This document shows, piece by piece, positions 1 to 7,154 of a stretch of DNA of 16,203 nt. The notes under the pieces are model-generated. The model had not been told where the DNA came from, did not search any database, and saw nothing but the letters and a program-made list of their open reading frames with translations. Where the stretch lies: assembly GCA_002421865.1 (NCBI GenBank), contig DISE01000055.1, positions 1 through 16,203 on the forward strand, given 5' to 3'. Position 1 is the stretch's first letter. Every line of letters begins with the position of its first letter. The DNA is from Castellaniella sp. UBA6218 (GTDB lineage: Bacteria > Pseudomonadota > Gammaproteobacteria > Burkholderiales > Burkholderiaceae_B). Position numbers and translations under genes: made by a program.

Positions 1-386
1 TTGGCGTCACGCGCCTGCCGGCAGCGGCCATTGAGCAGAACCATGACGAGCGCGGCATCATCTGGCCCGACGCCATCGCCCCGTTCACCGTGGTCATCTG
101 CCCCGTGGGCATGGACCGCAGCGAAGCCGTCAAGGCACAGGCCGAGTCGCTGTACGCCGACCTGCTAGCCGCCGGTGTGGACGTGATCCTGGACGACCGC
201 GGCGAGCGCCCGGGCGCCATGTTTGCCGATTGGGAACTGATCGGCGTGCCCCTGCGCGTGACGCTGGGCGAGCGTGGCCTGAAGGACGGCATCGTCGAAA
301 TTCAGGCGCGCCGCGACGAGCAGCCGCAGCGCATCGCCCAGGCCGATGCCCTGTCGCACGTCCTGGAACGGCTGGGATCCCTGTAG
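1..386 (+). CDS. proS: Prolyl-tRNA synthetase, C-terminal part (partial at window start)
   Basis: This is the last 127 residues of prolyl-tRNA synthetase, the cytoplasmic enzyme that charges tRNA-Pro with proline. The reading frame begins at base 3; the first two bases belong to a codon cut by the window edge. The frame opens with GVTRLPAAAIEQNHDERGI and runs into PDAIAPFTVVICPVGMD. This is the junction of the class II catalytic core (motif 3 region) with the C-terminal anticodon-binding domain of bacterial ProS. The rest (DLLAAGVDVILDDR, the GAMFADWELIGVP stretch) is the alpha/beta anticodon-binding fold, and the end matches the usual ProS C-terminus, so it is not truncated on this side. A GC-rich hairpin follows in the 65-bp gap before ybgC. 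The identification is secure; only the N-terminal part is unseen. Confidence 0.97.
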   Translation, partial: GVTRLPAAAIEQNHDERGIIWPDAIAPFTVVICPVGMDRSEAVKAQAESLYADLLAAGVDVILDDRGERPGAMFADWELIGVPLRVTLGERGLKDGIVEIQARRDEQPQRIAQADALSHVLERLGSL

Positions 387-398
387 CAGCCGGCTTCC

Positions 399-425
399 CG
401 TCCCGCAGGCGTCGCCGGCGGGACG
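399..425. other. GC-rich hairpin between proS and ybgC
   Basis: A perfect 8-bp inverted repeat, CGTCCCGC (399-406) and GCGGGACG (418-425), encloses an 11-base loop that can pair further (GGC/GCC at 408-410 and 414-416). It lies 13 bp after the proS stop. There is no T-run on either side, so it is not a canonical intrinsic terminator. It could stabilise the proS mRNA 3' end or cause pausing. Whether ybgC has its own promoter cannot be told from the sequence. Confidence 0.4.
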
Positions 426-451
426 TCCGTGTCACAAGGCCTCACCAAAAA

Positions 452-880
452 ATGAATCCGGATCGAACCAATCCCCCCGGGGAGCTGTCCATTCGCGTAT
501 ATTACGAGGACACCGATACCGGTGGTGTCGTGTACTACGCGAACTACCTCAAATTCTTTGAACGCGGTCGCACGGAATGGCTGCGCGCGCTCGGGATGGA
601 TCAACACACTCTCGCAACACAGGAACAGATGATGTTTGTGGTCAAGCATGCGGACATTGCCTACCGGCAACCGGCCCGCCTGGACGACCGCATTCTCGTC
701 CGGACTTCCGTGACCGGGTTGGGTGCCTCGACGATCCGGTTCGCCCAGCAGGCCCTGCGCGGCGACACACTGCTCGCCAATGCGGACATCCAGGTCTGCA
801 CGGTGCACGCCCTCAGCTTCAAGCCCATCCGTCTCTCCCCCTCCATCAGGGATCTACTGGAAAACCATGCAAGCCTCTAG
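452..880 (+). CDS. ybgC: Tol-Pal system-associated acyl-CoA thioesterase YbgC
   Basis: A 142-residue hotdog-fold (4HBT family) acyl-CoA thioesterase, encoded first in the Tol-Pal operon as in most proteobacteria. In other bacteria YbgC hydrolyses acyl-CoA thioesters and associates with phospholipid synthesis enzymes at the inner membrane; its exact part in Tol function is unsettled. Residues 17-33 carry the family motif YYEDTDTGGVVYYANYL, with Asp22 in the catalytic-Asp position of the DxxGxVY signature, followed by KFFERGRTEWLR. Many YbgC proteins have His where this one has the second Tyr of VVYY. The ATG at 452 is chosen because the protein then starts 14 residues before the conserved IRVYYEDTD and has normal family length; a longer open frame upstream overlaps proS. 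AAGG at 436-439 is a modest ribosome-binding site. The 3' end overlaps tolQ by 14 bp, suggesting translational coupling. Confidence 0.94.
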   Translation: MNPDRTNPPGELSIRVYYEDTDTGGVVYYANYLKFFERGRTEWLRALGMDQHTLATQEQMMFVVKHADIAYRQPARLDDRILVRTSVTGLGASTIRFAQQALRGDTLLANADIQVCTVHALSFKPIRLSPSIRDLLENHASL

Positions 881-1541
881 CGATTTGTCGCTGCTGTCAC
901 TCATCGGCAACGCCAGCCTCCCCGTGCAGATCGTGATGCTGATCCTGCTCGGCGCCTCGGTCCTGTCCTGGACCTATATCTTCAGCAAGCGCGCGGCCCT
1001 GCGACGCGCCGACGAGCAGACACGCCGCTTCGAGGACGATTTCTGGGCCGGCGGCGACCTGACCGTCCTGCAGCAGGCCATCGCCAGCCGCCGCAACGAG
1101 CACGGCGCGCTGGCGCGCATCTTCGACGCGGGCATGACCGAATTCGTCAAGGCGCGCCGTTCGTCCAGCCGGGGCGACACCCTGCTGGACGCGCCACGGC
1201 GCGCCATGAAGGCGGCCTTCCAGCGGGAAATGGACAGCCTGGAATCGCACCTGAACTTTCTCGCCTCCACGGGTTCGGTCAGCCCCTATATCGGGCTGCT
1301 GGGCACGGTCTGGGGGATCATGCACGCGTTCATGGGCCTGTCCACCATGCAGCAGGCGACCCTGGCCGCCGTCGCACCGGGGATCGCCGAAGCCCTGATC
1401 GCGACCGCCATCGGCCTGTTCGCCGCCATTCCGGCCGTGCTGGCGTACAACCGCTACACCAATCAAATCGACCGTCTGTCGATCCGCTTCGAGAGCTTCG
1501 TCGAAGAGTTCCTGAACATCCTCCAGCGCCAGGTGCACTGA
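867..1541 (+). CDS. tolQ: Tol-Pal system proton-channel subunit TolQ
   Basis: TolQ (224 residues) is the inner-membrane motor subunit. With TolR it forms the proton channel that energises TolA. It belongs to the MotA/TolQ/ExbB family. Three membrane segments are visible, at about 18-38, 132-155 and 172-194, with the usual large cytoplasmic loop between the first two. The channel threonines appear at Thr147 (GLLGTVWGIM) and Thr180 (ALIATAIGLFAAIPAVLAYN), equivalent to Thr145 and Thr178 of E. coli TolQ. The ATG at 867 lies inside the end of ybgC (14-bp overlap) and gives the standard length and N-terminus; the open frame extends further upstream only because ybgC is read in another frame. The stop is one base before the tolR start, so tolQ and tolR are surely co-translated. 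Confidence 0.96.
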   Translation: MQASSDLSLLSLIGNASLPVQIVMLILLGASVLSWTYIFSKRAALRRADEQTRRFEDDFWAGGDLTVLQQAIASRRNEHGALARIFDAGMTEFVKARRSSSRGDTLLDAPRRAMKAAFQREMDSLESHLNFLASTGSVSPYIGLLGTVWGIMHAFMGLSTMQQATLAAVAPGIAEALIATAIGLFAAIPAVLAYNRYTNQIDRLSIRFESFVEEFLNILQRQVH

Positions 1542-1542
1542 C

Positions 1543-1974
1543 ATGACTTCGCTCGGCAGCCGTCGCTCACGCCGCATGAAGAACGACATCAACGTCGTGC
1601 CCTACATCGACGTCATGCTGGTCCTGCTGGTGATCTTCATGGTCACCGCGCCCATGATCACCCCGGGCCAGATCGAACTGCCCTCGGTCGGCACGGCATC
1701 CGACGTGCCTGTCCAGCCCATCGAGGTCCAGATCGACGCCGAAGGCGCAATCGCGCTGCGGGTCCGCGAAGGCGGCGCTTCGTTCCGTCCCATCGACAAG
1801 GCCAACCTGCTGGCCGAGGTCCGCACCGTCGCCACGGCCGACACGCCCGTGGTGATTTCCGCCGATGGCAAGGTGCCCTACGAATCCGTCATGCAGGTCA
1901 TGGATCAGTTGCGCAACGGCGGAATCGGCAAGCTGGGACTGCTGGTCAATCAGAACGCACCGGCCGCGCGCTGA
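1543..1974 (+). CDS. tolR: Tol-Pal system protein TolR
   Basis: TolR (143 residues) belongs to the ExbD/TolR family. It is a bitopic inner-membrane protein that pairs with TolQ and has a periplasmic domain that can bind peptidoglycan. A short basic cytoplasmic tail (RRSRRMKND) is followed by one membrane helix at about 19-40 containing INVVPYIDVMLVLLVIFMV. Asp23 is the conserved proton-carrying aspartate, at the same number as in E. coli. The helix is followed by TAPMITPGQIELP, typical of the family, and a periplasmic alpha/beta domain (about 55-140) ending in MQVMDQLRNGGIGKLGLLV. The start lies one base after the tolQ stop, and tolA begins ten bases after the tolR stop. Confidence 0.96.
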   Translation: MTSLGSRRSRRMKNDINVVPYIDVMLVLLVIFMVTAPMITPGQIELPSVGTASDVPVQPIEVQIDAEGAIALRVREGGASFRPIDKANLLAEVRTVATADTPVVISADGKVPYESVMQVMDQLRNGGIGKLGLLVNQNAPAAR

Positions 1975-1984
1975 CTTCCGCCCC

Positions 1985-3169
1985 ATGAATCTGTTCGACC
2001 GTTTCTTCCGCACCGACGCCGACGACGACAGCGCGCTCCCGGGCGCGCGTGACGACCGGCGCGGCCTGATCGTCTCGCTGGCCGCTCACGGACTGCTGAT
2101 CCTGCTGATGGTGGTGGGGTTTTCAACCGCGCCCGACAATCCAGGCCCCGTCCAGGTCGAACTCTGGGCCCAGGGCACGGTTGCCGAAGCCGCCGCGCCG
2201 CAGGAACAACCCGAGCAACAACAGCCCGAGCCTCAGCCGGAACCCAAACCCGAGCCGGAACCGGAGCCGAAACCCCAACCCGACGATAGCGCACGCCAGG
2301 CCGCCGAACAGGCCGCCCAGGCCGAGGCCGCTCGCCAGGCGCAGCTGGCCGAAGCACAGGCTCGCGCCGCCGAGGCCGCCCAGGCAAAGGCCGACGCCGA
2401 AATCGCCCTCGCCAAGGAACGCAAGGCGCGCGAAGACATGGAACGCCGGCTGGCCGAACAGGCCGCCAAGGAAAAGGCCCAGAAAGCCGCCGCGGAACAG
2501 GCGGCCCGGGAGAAGGCTGCCCAGGAGAAGGCTGCCCACGACAAGGCTGAGAAAGAGAAAGAAAAAGCGGAAAAAGCCGCCGCTGAAAAGGCCGCAGCCG
2601 AAAAGGCCGCCAAGGAAAAGGCCGCCAAGGAAGCCGCTGCGCAAGCCGCCAAGGAAAAAGCCGCAAAAGCAGCAGCCGAGAAGGCCGCCGCTGAAAAGGC
2701 CGCCGCTGAAAAAGCCGCCGCTGAAAAAGCCGCGGCCGAGAAGGCCGCCAAAGAGAAAGCCGCGAAGGAAAAGGCCGCCAAGGAAGCCGAGGCCAAGCGC
2801 CAGGCTCTGCGGGCCGCCATGCGCGGCGACGCCCTGGAAGCCGCCGGCATCCCAAGCGGCAATGCCGACCGCAACCAGCGTGGCGGTGGCGGCAACGACG
2901 GCTACGCGGCCAAAGTACGCGCCTGCGTCCAGCCCGGCGTGGTCTACAACGTCCCCCCGCGCAGCGGCTCGGCCAACCCAACGGCCAGCTTCCGCACCCG
3001 GCTGGGGTCCAACGGACAAGTACAGGGCGTCGACCTGACCCGGTCCTCGGGCAATCCTCGTTTCGACGATGCTGTCCAGAAGGGGATCCTGTCCTGCTCG
3101 CCCTTCCCGAAACCGCCTGGCGGCAAGTATCCGTCGTATATTGACGTGGACTACCGCATGTACGACTAA
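1985..3169 (+). CDS. tolA: Cell envelope integrity protein TolA
   Basis: TolA (394 residues) is the inner-membrane anchored arm that crosses the periplasm to contact TolB and Pal, powered by TolQR. Residues 28-46 form the single membrane helix. It carries SLAAH (Ser31, His35), the TolA/TonB motif that couples to the motor. A Pro/Glu/Lys/Gln-rich stretch at about 71-101 resembles the TonB linker. Residues 103-280 are a long Ala/Lys/Glu helix built from degenerate pentapeptides such as KAAAE. Residues 303-394 are the globular C-terminal domain, starting GYAAKVRACV and ending YIDVDYRMYD, with cysteines at about 314 and 371 that may form a disulfide. The ATG at 1985 is used because it lies just before the tolR-type junction and gives the short basic/acidic N-terminus before the helix; earlier in-frame codons overlap tolR. 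The codons of the stalk are repetitive (see the repeat entry). Confidence 0.95.
   Translation: MNLFDRFFRTDADDDSALPGARDDRRGLIVSLAAHGLLILLMVVGFSTAPDNPGPVQVELWAQGTVAEAAAPQEQPEQQQPEPQPEPKPEPEPEPKPQPDDSARQAAEQAAQAEAARQAQLAEAQARAAEAAQAKADAEIALAKERKAREDMERRLAEQAAKEKAQKAAAEQAAREKAAQEKAAHDKAEKEKEKAEKAAAEKAAAEKAAKEKAAKEAAAQAAKEKAAKAAAEKAAAEKAAAEKAAAEKAAAEKAAKEKAAKEKAAKEAEAKRQALRAAMRGDALEAAGIPSGNADRNQRGGGGNDGYAAKVRACVQPGVVYNVPPRSGSANPTASFRTRLGSNGQVQGVDLTRSSGNPRFDDAVQKGILSCSPFPKPPGGKYPSYIDVDYRMYD
2540..2800 (+). repeat. Degenerate 15-bp tandem repeats in the TolA stalk
   Basis: This part of tolA is made of degenerate 15-base units encoding Lys/Ala/Glu pentapeptides. The clearest run is three near-identical consecutive copies of GCCGCCGCTGAAAAG at 2684-2698, 2699-2713 and 2714-2728, differing in one base, then a diverged copy at 2729-2743. 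The 15-base period keeps the frame, so gain or loss of units would change stalk length by five residues without breaking the gene. Confidence 0.75.
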
Positions 3170-3182
3170 GGAGATCGTCATC

Positions 3183-4490
3183 ATGACCGTATTCACAGCC
3201 TCCGGCTTCATCGGCCGCCTCTGGCGGCGAGCCGCTTCGGCAGGCCTGGGCCTGGCGTTCGCCGCGGCGGGCGCCACGGCGGCCCACGCGCAATTGCGCG
3301 TCGACATTTCAGGGGTCGGCGCCACCCAGTACCCGATCGCCATCGCCGATTTCGCGGGCGCGACCAGCGCCACTTCGGCGCCCGAGGTCATCCGCGCCGA
3401 CCTGACCCGTTCCGGCCAGTTCCGCCTGATCGGCGCCTCCGGGGCCGGTCTGGATGTCCAGAGCAAGATCGACTATGGCACCTGGCAGGCGCGGGGCGCC
3501 GACTACCTGGCCTACGGCACGGTCGCGCAAAACGGCGGACAGTACACGATCAGCTACAGGCTGGTGGACAACGTGCGCAAGATCGAACTGGATCAGGCTT
3601 CCTACAGCGGCACCGAAGCGGAAATGCGCCGGATCTCCCACCGGATCGCCGACCGGATCTACGAAAAGATCACCGGCGTGCGCGGCGTTTTCTCGACCCG
3701 GATCGCCTACGTGTTGCAAACGGGCAACGGCTATGAGTTACAAATTGCTGATGCCGACGGTCAAAATCCCCAGGTGATGCTGCGATCCAAGCAGTCGATC
3801 ATCTCGCCCGCCTGGTCGCCGGACGGCTCGCGGCTGGCCTACGTCAGCTTCGAATCGGGCAAATCCGTGATCTACGTCCAGACTTTGGCGACCGGACAGC
3901 GTCAGCCGATCGCCAATTACAAGGGCAACAACAGCGCGCCCGCCTGGTCGCCGGATGGCCATCGCATGGCCATCGTGCTGTCAAGAGACGGCATTTCCCA
4001 GATCTATACCATCAACACGGATGGATCCGACCTGCGACGGGTCATGCGCTCCCCGCTGATCGACACCGAGCCGCGCTTCTCGCCCGATGGCCAGTCCCTG
4101 GTGTTCACCAGCGACCGGGGCGGCAGCCCGCAAATCTACAAAGTCCCGGCGAGTGGCGGCGATGCCCAGCGCCTGACCTTTTCGGGCAGTTACAATATCT
4201 CACCTAGGGTATCGCCGGATGGACAACAACTGGTGTACGTTACTCGCAGAAACGGTGCCTTCAGGATTGCAAGCCTCGCCTTGAACTCGGGTTCCGAACA
4301 GATGCTGACGGACGGCCCGGACGATCAATCCCCCAGCTACGCGCCCAATGGAATGCAGGTGCTTTACAGCGCCATCCAGAACGGTCGCAGCGTGCTGGCG
4401 GTGACATCGATCGACGGGCGCGTGCGCCAGACACTGTCGGTGCTCAACGGCAAGGTCCGCGAGCCCGCCTGGGGCCCTTTCACAGACTGA
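3183..4490 (+). CDS. tolB: Tol-Pal system beta-propeller protein TolB
   Basis: TolB (435 residues) is a periplasmic protein that shuttles between Pal and TolA. A signal peptide is present: basic RLWRR at 12-16, a hydrophobic core, and cleavage predicted after AHA (residue 36), leaving QLRVDISG. Residues 37-165 form the N-terminal alpha/beta domain that in other species binds TolA. Residues about 170-435 form the beta-propeller: SPDG turns at 212, 256, 300 and 344 and a variant APNG at 387 recur every 43-44 residues, one per blade. The propeller binds Pal. The start at 3183 is supported by a strong AAGGAG Shine-Dalgarno sequence at 3168-3173 that overlaps the tolA stop codon, nine bases before the ATG. 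A run of seven T follows the stop, but no hairpin precedes it, so transcription probably continues into pal 40 bp on. Confidence 0.96.
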   Translation: MTVFTASGFIGRLWRRAASAGLGLAFAAAGATAAHAQLRVDISGVGATQYPIAIADFAGATSATSAPEVIRADLTRSGQFRLIGASGAGLDVQSKIDYGTWQARGADYLAYGTVAQNGGQYTISYRLVDNVRKIELDQASYSGTEAEMRRISHRIADRIYEKITGVRGVFSTRIAYVLQTGNGYELQIADADGQNPQVMLRSKQSIISPAWSPDGSRLAYVSFESGKSVIYVQTLATGQRQPIANYKGNNSAPAWSPDGHRMAIVLSRDGISQIYTINTDGSDLRRVMRSPLIDTEPRFSPDGQSLVFTSDRGGSPQIYKVPASGGDAQRLTFSGSYNISPRVSPDGQQLVYVTRRNGAFRIASLALNSGSEQMLTDGPDDQSPSYAPNGMQVLYSAIQNGRSVLAVTSIDGRVRQTLSVLNGKVREPAWGPFTD

Positions 4491-4530
4491 TTTTTTTCGT
4501 GTGACTCTTCTTTCTTCTAAAGGACATTAA

Positions 4531-5022
4531 ATGAGCTCGCGCATCACCAGGACCCTGACCATCGCCGCCATCGCCGCCTCGCTGGCCGCCTGCAGCTCCG
4601 TGCCGCTGGACCAGAACGGCGCAGGCAACGGCTCCGATTCGGCGTCCTCCGGGCAAATCATGGATCCCTTCAATCCGCAAAGCCCGCTCGCGCAACAACG
4701 CTCGGTCTACTTCGACTTCGACAGCTATACGGTGCCCGAACAGTACCGTAGCGTCGTCGAGATGCATGCCAACTACTTGACCAGCCATCAAGGCCAGAAG
4801 GTCCGCGTGGAAGGCAACACCGACGCCCGCGGCAGCACCGAATATAATCTGGCCCTGGGCCAGCGCCGTTCGGACGCCGTGGCGCGCATGATGACCCTGC
4901 TGGGCGTCAATGCCAACCAGATCGAAGCGATCAGCTTCGGCAAGGAACGTCCCAAGGCCCTGGGCAACACCGACGCCGATTACGCCGAGAACCGCCGCGC
5001 CGACATCAACTATCAACGTTGA
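4531..5022 (+). CDS. pal: Peptidoglycan-associated lipoprotein Pal
   Basis: Pal (163 residues) is the outer-membrane lipoprotein of the Tol-Pal machine and anchors that membrane to peptidoglycan. The lipobox is LAAC at 18-21, so Cys21 would be lipidated and become the mature N-terminus. Ser at +2 directs it to the outer membrane. A flexible linker (about 22-55) leads to an OmpA-like peptidoglycan-binding domain, from SVYFDFDSYTV at about 58 to the end. NTDARG (96-101) and LGQRRSDAV (109-117) supply the Asp and Arg that bind diaminopimelate in this fold. AAAGGA at 4519-4524 is a good ribosome-binding site seven bases before the ATG. A strong intrinsic terminator starts 21 bp after the stop, which makes pal the end of the main tol transcript. 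Confidence 0.97.
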   Translation: MSSRITRTLTIAAIAASLAACSSVPLDQNGAGNGSDSASSGQIMDPFNPQSPLAQQRSVYFDFDSYTVPEQYRSVVEMHANYLTSHQGQKVRVEGNTDARGSTEYNLALGQRRSDAVARMMTLLGVNANQIEAISFGKERPKALGNTDADYAENRRADINYQR

Positions 5023-5043
5023 TCGTCAGCCAGGCTGTGACAG

Positions 5044-5074
5044 CGCCGTAGCGGCCACCGCTACGGCGTTTTTT
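5044..5074 (+). terminator. Intrinsic terminator after pal
   Basis: A perfect 11-bp stem, CGCCGTAGCGG (5044-5054) and CCGCTACGGCG (5058-5068), has a three-base loop (CCA) and is followed directly by six T residues (5069-5074), then CTTTCC. This is a textbook Rho-independent terminator on the plus strand. It lies between pal and cpoB, so it should end or attenuate the tol-pal transcript before cpoB. Confidence 0.93.
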
Positions 5075-5118
5075 CTTTCCTCACGGCGGTTTTCTCATTT
5101 GGACGGAACAGTAGACTC

Positions 5119-5796
5119 ATGACCTCATCGACCCCACGCCTGTACGCCCTCTCCGCCGCCGCCCTGCTGGCCCTGACGCTGGCGGCACCCGCCGCCCAAG
5201 CCTTTTCCGACGACGAGGCGCGCCGCGCCATCCTGGAACTGCGCACCCAGATCAAACAGCTGAACGATCAGAACCAGCAGGCACGGTTGCAGCTGGCCGA
5301 CCAGATGGACCTGCTTCACCAGGAAATCGCCTCGCTGCGGGGGCGCATCGAAGAACTGAGCCAGCGAGCGTCCTCGGGGGGTGGCAACGGCGACAATGCG
5401 CCCAAGACCCCGCAAACAGGCGACCCGCAGGAACAGGCCGCCTACGAGGCCGCAGCCGATCAGTACCGGAATGGCCGCTACAAAGAAGCCGCATCCGGAT
5501 TCTCGACTTTCCTCCAGTCCTATCCTGACAGCAGCCTGGCCGGCGACGCCATGTTCTATCTGGGCAGCAGCCAGTACGCCTCAAAGGACTTCAAGAACTC
5601 CATCCAGACCATGCAGTCGCTGGTGAAGAACCGCCCCGACGACCCCCGGGCGCCCGACGCCTTGCTGGTCGTGGCCGCCGACCAGATCGAACTCAACGAC
5701 ATGAAGGGCGCCAAGGCCAGCCTGCAGCGCATCATCAAGGACTACCCCGGCAGCGCTTCCGCCGAGACGGCCAAAAGCCGCCTGAAACTGCTGTAA
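5119..5796 (+). CDS. cpoB: Cell division coordinator CpoB (YbgF), Tol-Pal accessory
   Basis: CpoB/YbgF (225 residues) is a periplasmic protein that in E. coli links Tol-driven outer-membrane constriction to septal peptidoglycan synthesis by PBP1B, and binds TolA. A signal peptide ends near AQA (residue 28), leaving FSDDE. Residues about 30-84 form an N-terminal coiled coil that trimerises in homologues. A Gly/Asn/Pro-rich linker (85-103) follows. Residues about 105-225 are TPR-type helical repeats: YEAAADQYRNGRYKEAASGF, then DAMFYLGSSQYASKDFKNSI, then DALLVVAADQIELNDMKGAK. The start has only a weak ribosome-binding site (GGACGGAAC, 5101-5109). It lies 45 bp beyond the intrinsic terminator after pal, so expression depends on read-through or a promoter in the short gap. 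The last base of its TAA is the first base of the next ATG. Confidence 0.93.
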   Translation: MTSSTPRLYALSAAALLALTLAAPAAQAFSDDEARRAILELRTQIKQLNDQNQQARLQLADQMDLLHQEIASLRGRIEELSQRASSGGGNGDNAPKTPQTGDPQEQAAYEAAADQYRNGRYKEAASGFSTFLQSYPDSSLAGDAMFYLGSSQYASKDFKNSIQTMQSLVKNRPDDPRAPDALLVVAADQIELNDMKGAKASLQRIIKDYPGSASAETAKSRLKLL

Positions 5797-6617
5797 TGCC
5801 GACACCGGGCACCGAACCACCGCACCACGTCCTGCCCTGCCCCGACGGCGACCTGCACTACACCCAGGCCGGTACGGGGGCGGGCGCGCCGATCCTGCTG
5901 ATCCACGGCTCGCTGTGCGACTACCGCTACTGGCGCTGGCAGACTCCGGCCTTCTCCGAGGCACATCGCGTCATCGCCCCCAGCCTGCGCGGCTGCTGGC
6001 CCGACGCGCAGTCCCATCCCCGGGCGGAGTACGCCGTCGACCGCCATGCCGGCGATCTGGCGCATCTGCTCCGCGCACTGGACGAGCACGACGGCGCGCA
6101 CGTGATCGGCCATTCACGGGGCGCCCAGGTCGCCCTGGCCCTGGCGATCCAGGCGCCTCACCTGTGCCGGTCACTGACGCTGGCCGATCCGGGGTTCCGC
6201 TTCGCGGACGAACCGGAAACGCCGGTGTTTTATGCCGACGCCGTGCGGCGACTGGGGGAAGGCGATACGGAAGGGGCGATCGAAGCGTTCATCGACACGG
6301 TGAACGGCGCCGACACCTGGCGCAAGATGGTCGGCTGGTTCAAGGACATGGTGCGGGACAATGCCGCGACACTGCTGTCCCAGGTCCGGGAGGCGAATCT
6401 GCCGGTGGACCCCCGGGACGCAGCCGCCCTCACCTGTCCGGTGCTGCTGATCGGGGGCGCGCAAAGCCCCGCCAAGTATGGCACCCGCCAGGACCGGCTG
6501 CAGCGGCTGCTGCCGCAGGCCCGGCGCGAGCGCATCGCCCTGGCCGCCCACGGCATGAATCTGGCCAACCCGCGGGCCTTCAACCGCACGGTCCTGGAGT
6601 TCGTCGCGGGCGCCTGA
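5796..6617 (+). CDS. Alpha/beta-fold hydrolase, substrate unknown
   Basis: A 273-residue alpha/beta hydrolase without a signal peptide, so probably cytoplasmic. An oxyanion-hole motif ILLIHGSLCD is at 33-42. The nucleophile elbow GHSRG is at 105-109 (Ser107), and His252 lies in AAHGMNLANP, where the catalytic histidine is expected. The acid is less clear: the usual position after strand 7 reads GGAQSPAKY with no Asp, so Asp131 (LTLADPG) after strand 6 is a possible substitute; this is inference. The sequence recalls enol-lactonase or haloperoxidase-like esterases, but the substrate cannot be assigned. The ATG overlaps the cpoB stop in TAATG, so translation is coupled to cpoB. The next gene is convergent, 15 bp away. 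A role linked to Tol-Pal is suggested only by position. Confidence 0.9.
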   Translation: MPTPGTEPPHHVLPCPDGDLHYTQAGTGAGAPILLIHGSLCDYRYWRWQTPAFSEAHRVIAPSLRGCWPDAQSHPRAEYAVDRHAGDLAHLLRALDEHDGAHVIGHSRGAQVALALAIQAPHLCRSLTLADPGFRFADEPETPVFYADAVRRLGEGDTEGAIEAFIDTVNGADTWRKMVGWFKDMVRDNAATLLSQVREANLPVDPRDAAALTCPVLLIGGAQSPAKYGTRQDRLQRLLPQARRERIALAAHGMNLANPRAFNRTVLEFVAGA

Positions 6618-6632
6618 GCGCGCCGCGCGCCG

Positions 6633-7154
6633 TCAGTGTTTCGGATGCGCGGGCATGTCATGCCCGCCCATGCCCGGCATGGCCTTGGGCGACTTGACCT
6701 CGCAGGTCGCGGAGAATCCCTCGCCATTGGACAGCGTGAAATCCAGCCGTACGGAATCCCCGACCTTCAGACCTGCGCGGGGCTTTTCCAGCATCAGGTG
6801 ATAGCTGCCCGGCTTGAACGCCAGATCCTTGCCCGCCGGAATAGCAACCTGACGGACCATGGACATCTTGCTCATACCATCCGATTCGGTGGTTTCATGC
6901 AGCATGACCATGCCGTAGTCGGGCGAATGGGCGCCCGTCAGCACGGCATCCACGGAGCCCGCGTTGTGCGCCACGAAGAAGCCGCCCGAAGGCGCAGGCG
7001 AGGGAATCAAGCGGATCCAGCAATCGGATGCCTTCACATTGGCGGACGTCTTGGCGGGCGCGGCCGCCTGGGCATCGTGCCCATGCCCCCAGGCCGAGGC
7101 CGCCAGCAGCAGGCCGGCCGAAATTCCCAGTGTGCGCGTCAAGATTTTCTTCAT
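6633..7154 (-). CDS. Periplasmic copper chaperone, PCu(A)C family
   Basis: A 173-residue PCu(A)C (DUF461) copper-binding protein. Such periplasmic proteins deliver Cu(I), often to cytochrome c oxidase. The metal motif H-x10-M-x21-H-x-M is matched exactly: His86, Met97, His119, Met121 (LHETTESDGMSKM to SYHLM). An N-terminal export signal is present (MKKILTR, then a hydrophobic core to about residue 21), with cleavage near AWG or after AQA at 30. Extra potential metal ligands lie at both ends: GHGHD near the mature N-terminus and a Met/His-rich tail MPGMGGHDMPAHPKH. Cys45 and Cys151 could pair in the periplasm. No cox or sco gene lies nearby. The gene is divergent from the thioesterase gene with 115 bp between starts. 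Its ribosome-binding site is weak. Confidence 0.93.
   Translation of the reverse strand: MKKILTRTLGISAGLLLAASAWGHGHDAQAAAPAKTSANVKASDCWIRLIPSPAPSGGFFVAHNAGSVDAVLTGAHSPDYGMVMLHETTESDGMSKMSMVRQVAIPAGKDLAFKPGSYHLMLEKPRAGLKVGDSVRLDFTLSNGEGFSATCEVKSPKAMPGMGGHDMPAHPKH
6649..6667. repeat. Perfect 19-bp palindrome in the 3' end of the copper-chaperone gene
   Basis: GCGGGCATG (6649-6657) and CATGCCCGC (6659-6667) form a perfect 9-bp inverted repeat around a single central base. It lies in the codons for the His/Met tail, 14 bp from the stop. With only one central base the RNA hairpin would open two or three inner pairs to make a loop. No T-run follows on either strand. It may serve as a mRNA 3' stabiliser or weak terminator between the two convergent genes, or be only codon-driven. 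Confidence 0.5.

Noticed and set aside
1950..3466. Two overlapping 447-codon minus-strand open frames across tolA
   Set aside because: They arise from the repetitive, stop-poor Ala/Lys/Glu codons of tolA read backwards, giving Gly/Leu/Phe- or Arg/Pro-rich nonsense.
4491..4497. Run of seven T directly after the tolB stop, possibly a terminator
   Set aside because: No stable hairpin precedes it, and pal follows after 40 bp with a good ribosome-binding site.
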